Assembly (NCBI GenBank): GCA_018398575.1
Contig: JAGTXZ010000018.1
Location: 806,001 to 870,000, forward strand
Direction: 5' to 3'
Length of the DNA: 64,000 nucleotides
Source: Ampelomyces quisqualis
Lineage: Eukaryota; Ascomycota; Dothideomycetes; Pleosporales; Phaeosphaeriaceae
Shown here: piece by piece, positions 61,600 through 64,000 of the stretch
Position numbering within the stretch: the stretch's first letter is position 1
Layout of the letters: each line of letters opens with the position of its first letter
Program-made: the position numbers and the translations under genes
Notes under the pieces: model-generated
What the model was told of the DNA's origin: nothing
Database searches by the model: none
The model's input: only the letters and a program-made list of their open reading frames with translations

Positions 61600-62720
61600 T
61601 CCTATAAAAACAATTACAAGACATTGCGTGTTTTACTTTGAATTTTAGGAAAATTATAACTAGATCTGCGTAGAGTAACTACTAACTAGAGTAATATTAA
61701 ACTATAATACTATTATTAAAATATAGAAAATTTGAGTTATATATATACTACATATACTTCTATCTACTATAGAAGTCTTAGTTTATTCTAATATATAGGT
61801 AGAGTTATATAGCTACTTAAAATTAACTACTTTTACTATGAAATTACTTAGTAAAACAAACTTCTAACGCATTACTGTACTAGAAGATACCTAGATATAG
61901 TAAGAGCGTGTATAAATAATAAGATATAAGATAGAAAAAAAAGCTAAGAGTATAGAGTTAAAGAAGATAAGAAAAAGAGAAAGAAAATAAGAAGAAGAGA
62001 AAGAAAATAAGAAGAGTAGTAAAAAGGTAGTAGTAGTATTAGTTTTACCTAGAGCTAAGTGTATAGAATATTAGGGCTTGAAAAAGATATAGAAAAAGAA
62101 GAATAGTAATATAGATATATAATAATTATATAGATTGCGCTATTAATATATTATATTCTTATAGATATTTTCTAGTTACTATAGACTAAGATGTATTAGC
62201 GCTAGAGCTAGAAAGTACTACTATAAGGTTCTGTTACTATCTACTACTTATATAATATATAAGTAGCTAGGTGTTAATAGATAAGTACTATAAGGCTTAA
62301 GCGTAGTAGTAATAATTTAGAAGCTATATAATATAGCTAAATAGGTAGAAGTTACTTATTAGCTAGTAGGCTATTATACAGTCTATTCTAATTTCTAGTT
62401 CTAATACGTTAGCTTTGCTCTTAAATTGTAACATAGCCTTACTAGCCTAACCTAGGTAGCTAGAAGGAGGCTAAGAGAAGAGAAGAAGAAGCTAAAAGAA
62501 CTAGCTTAACCGCAGTGTTATAAAGATCTTATATTCTTAGATTTTTAAAAATACGTGCAGAGCGTTAATAAAAAGCTTAAAGTTTTAGATAGTAGTTTAC
62601 TTTCTAGCAGCTTTTTAAGTTTTAAGCTAATTAGAGGAGCTGTAAGGACTATATATAGCCTGTGCAACAGTACTACAACTACAGGGCGTAGGCCTATCCT
62701 AGATTGTCACTACTATAAGT
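61600..62720. mobile_element. AT-rich RIP-decayed repeat remnant
   Basis: About 1.1 kb is saturated with TA dinucleotides and TAA/TAG on all frames, like the 42-55 kb nest. One stretch near 61960-62030 encodes a Lys/Glu-rich run (AAGAAAATAAGAAGAAGAG) similar in character to the basic tail of pogo/Fot1-type transposases, but that is only a resemblance. No termini were found. A few TGA and TGAA sites survive, so decay is less complete than in the main nest. Confidence 0.55.
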
Positions 62721-63154
62721 AATTCACTCTGTTGTGGGCAGTAGCGTAAGCTGATTGGTCGATTAGTAGCAGTACTACGTCCTGTTCTCAGCGCCGAGTT
62801 TTATCGAGAGAGACTGAGCTGGGTGTTGATGTCGGATATGGACCGTCGCTGGCGCGATAGGTTTTGAGCATAGCTTCCGCGACACAAGAGTCAGGACTGG
62901 CGAACTGAGCCGTCGAGGTAAAATTTCTATCAATCATAAATTGGTATCATTATAACATTTGTGTCTGCTATCCTCAGGATATATCAGCCCGGGCAGGCCT
63001 CATAGATAGATCCACGACTCCTTGACTTTTCCCTCCATCGTCACCTCGAATATACACAAGGATACCGATACATCATATGAACATCGCCTCGCCGTCAAAC
63101 TATATGAGAACAACCCCATGTCCTCATCGATCGACCACATCCGTACAAGACGCA
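62721..63154. other. Intergenic region, no gene seen
   Basis: These 434 bp separate the AT-rich remnant from the stop codon of the MFS gene. Composition returns to normal here. No gene is supported. Confidence 0.45.
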
Positions 63155-64000
63155 TCAGCGCTTCCAGAACATCCATCCGCTCTTCTTAACCGGCGCGCTC
63201 GGCTCCGTAGATCCAAACACTACGCCCTCGACTGGCTGCTTCATTTCGTCGAGTTTATAGTTCTTCATCCAGAAAGTAAGCGGCAGAATGGGTGCAGACG
63301 CACACAACGCTCCGATAAGTAGGTATCGCATCGTCTCCTGGTATGCCTGATTGATGGCAATGCGCTCTGGGGATTCAAGCGGGTAGAGCGTATAGTTACC
63401 GGATACAAGGATGTCGCCGTAGATAGAAGCGTAGTCGGTCCCGGCGGGAAGATAGGCCTGGAGTTTCTGGGGAATGTAGGTAGACCAGATGGCGCCTGAG
63501 ATCGCTGCACCGACTGCGCCGCCGACTTCGAGGAGGGTGAGCCAGACAGTGGTTGCAGCGGCAACTTGTTGATGAGATGCGCAGGCTTGGACACCGAGTT
63601 GCACGGGAACATTGAGGAAGCCGCCGCCGATGCCAATGGCGATTTGTGTGCCGATGAGGGTGGAGGTGCTGGCGTCTTGGTTGCGGTAGGCGAGCATGAG
63701 GCCCATACCCATGATGTAGATGCAGGACCCGAACGTGACGTAGTACTTGTAGTGCGCGGTGTACTTGATGAGCAGGGAGACGACGACGGATGCAATCGTG
63801 GAAGTAAACGAGAAGACGCGTGTGATATTGCCGGCTGTCACGACGGACTTTCCTTGCACGATGACGAGGTAGGAGTAGAAGTAGGGGAAGACGGACATGT
63901 AGAAGGCCACTTGAAATTGTTAGTTATGATTCAGGAGCCAGCAGAGAAGACCTACTGAAGTAGAAGAAGGCGATCAGAACACCAGCAATGACTGTCCGCT
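63155..64000 (-). CDS. MFS siderophore-iron transporter-like protein, C-terminal part (5' end outside window)
   Basis: Two partial exons in transcription order: >64000-63956 and 63909-63155, with a 46-bp intron (GTAGGT, ACTAAC branch point, CAAG). The joint reads VLIAFFYFMAFYMSVFPYFYSYLVIVQGKS. About 265 residues are present, covering roughly the last six or seven helices. The SFTSTIASVVVSLLIKYTAHYKYYV and GSCIYIMGMGLMLAYR segments, the GTQIAIGIGGGFLNVPVQLGVQACASHQQVAAATTVWLTLLEVGGAVGAAISGAIW block, and the C-terminal AYQETMRYLLIGALC followed by PLTFWMKNYKL are characteristic of the fungal siderophore transporter (SIT/Arn/Mir) group. It should import ferric siderophores at the plasma membrane, with substrate unknown. 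No siderophore biosynthesis gene is in the window. Confidence 0.85.

Overview
The window looks like a piece of a filamentous ascomycete chromosome, most probably a dothideomycete of the Pleosporales type. The evidence is short GT..AG introns (46-150 bp, several with CTAAC-type branch points), fungal-only families (Zn2Cys6 regulator, GH76 mannanase, DUF7580-like protein, acuF-type C2H2 protein, siderophore MFS), heavy RIP-like decay of transposons, and frequent TACTCCGTA motifs. The species cannot be named from the sequence.

Layout. 1-21.6 kb is gene-rich: a cut-off PIF1 helicase, a SurE nucleotidase, a T4HN/versicolorin-reductase-like SDR, a divergent pair (1805-residue C2H2 protein and DUF7580-like protein), a serine/proline-rich protein, a Gfo/Idh/MocA oxidoreductase, a divergent housekeeping pair (V-ATPase proteolipid VMA3 with two micro-exons, and SNU13), a small zinc-ribbon protein and an APH-type kinase. 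21.6-24 kb shows no convincing gene. 24-31.5 kb holds a DUF1993 protein, a divergent MFS transporter/Zn2Cys6 regulator pair and a secreted GH76 enzyme. 31.5-41.8 kb is an accessory stretch: an MFS transporter fragment, a decayed and an intact copy of a small secreted cysteine-rich protein family, a secreted bicupin of the oxalate decarboxylase family, an F-box-like protein and two MITE-like elements.

41.9-55.4 kb is an AT-rich, RIP-destroyed nest of transposons with no open reading frame of 60 codons or more. Two 470-bp direct repeats enclose a 7.08-kb block containing a Ty3/gypsy element with 187-bp LTRs. The left 470-bp repeat is itself split by a 5.5-kb DNA transposon with a target duplication, and the right repeat preserves the matching empty site. 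55.4-64 kb has few genes: a secreted protein with several dibasic sites, a 575-bp MITE, an intron-containing tRNA-Val(AAC), a second RIP-decayed stretch, and a siderophore-transporter-like MFS gene running off the right edge.

I found no multi-gene system that I can defend as new. The strongest leads are the sequence context of the RIP mutations (YCA/TGR triplets almost absent, RCA/TGY kept), the repeat-bounded composite transposon, the secreted-protein family with one dead copy near it, and a bicupin whose lid loop lacks the usual glutamate. The exon models below were built by reading splice sites and family conservation by eye. No alignment or search was run.
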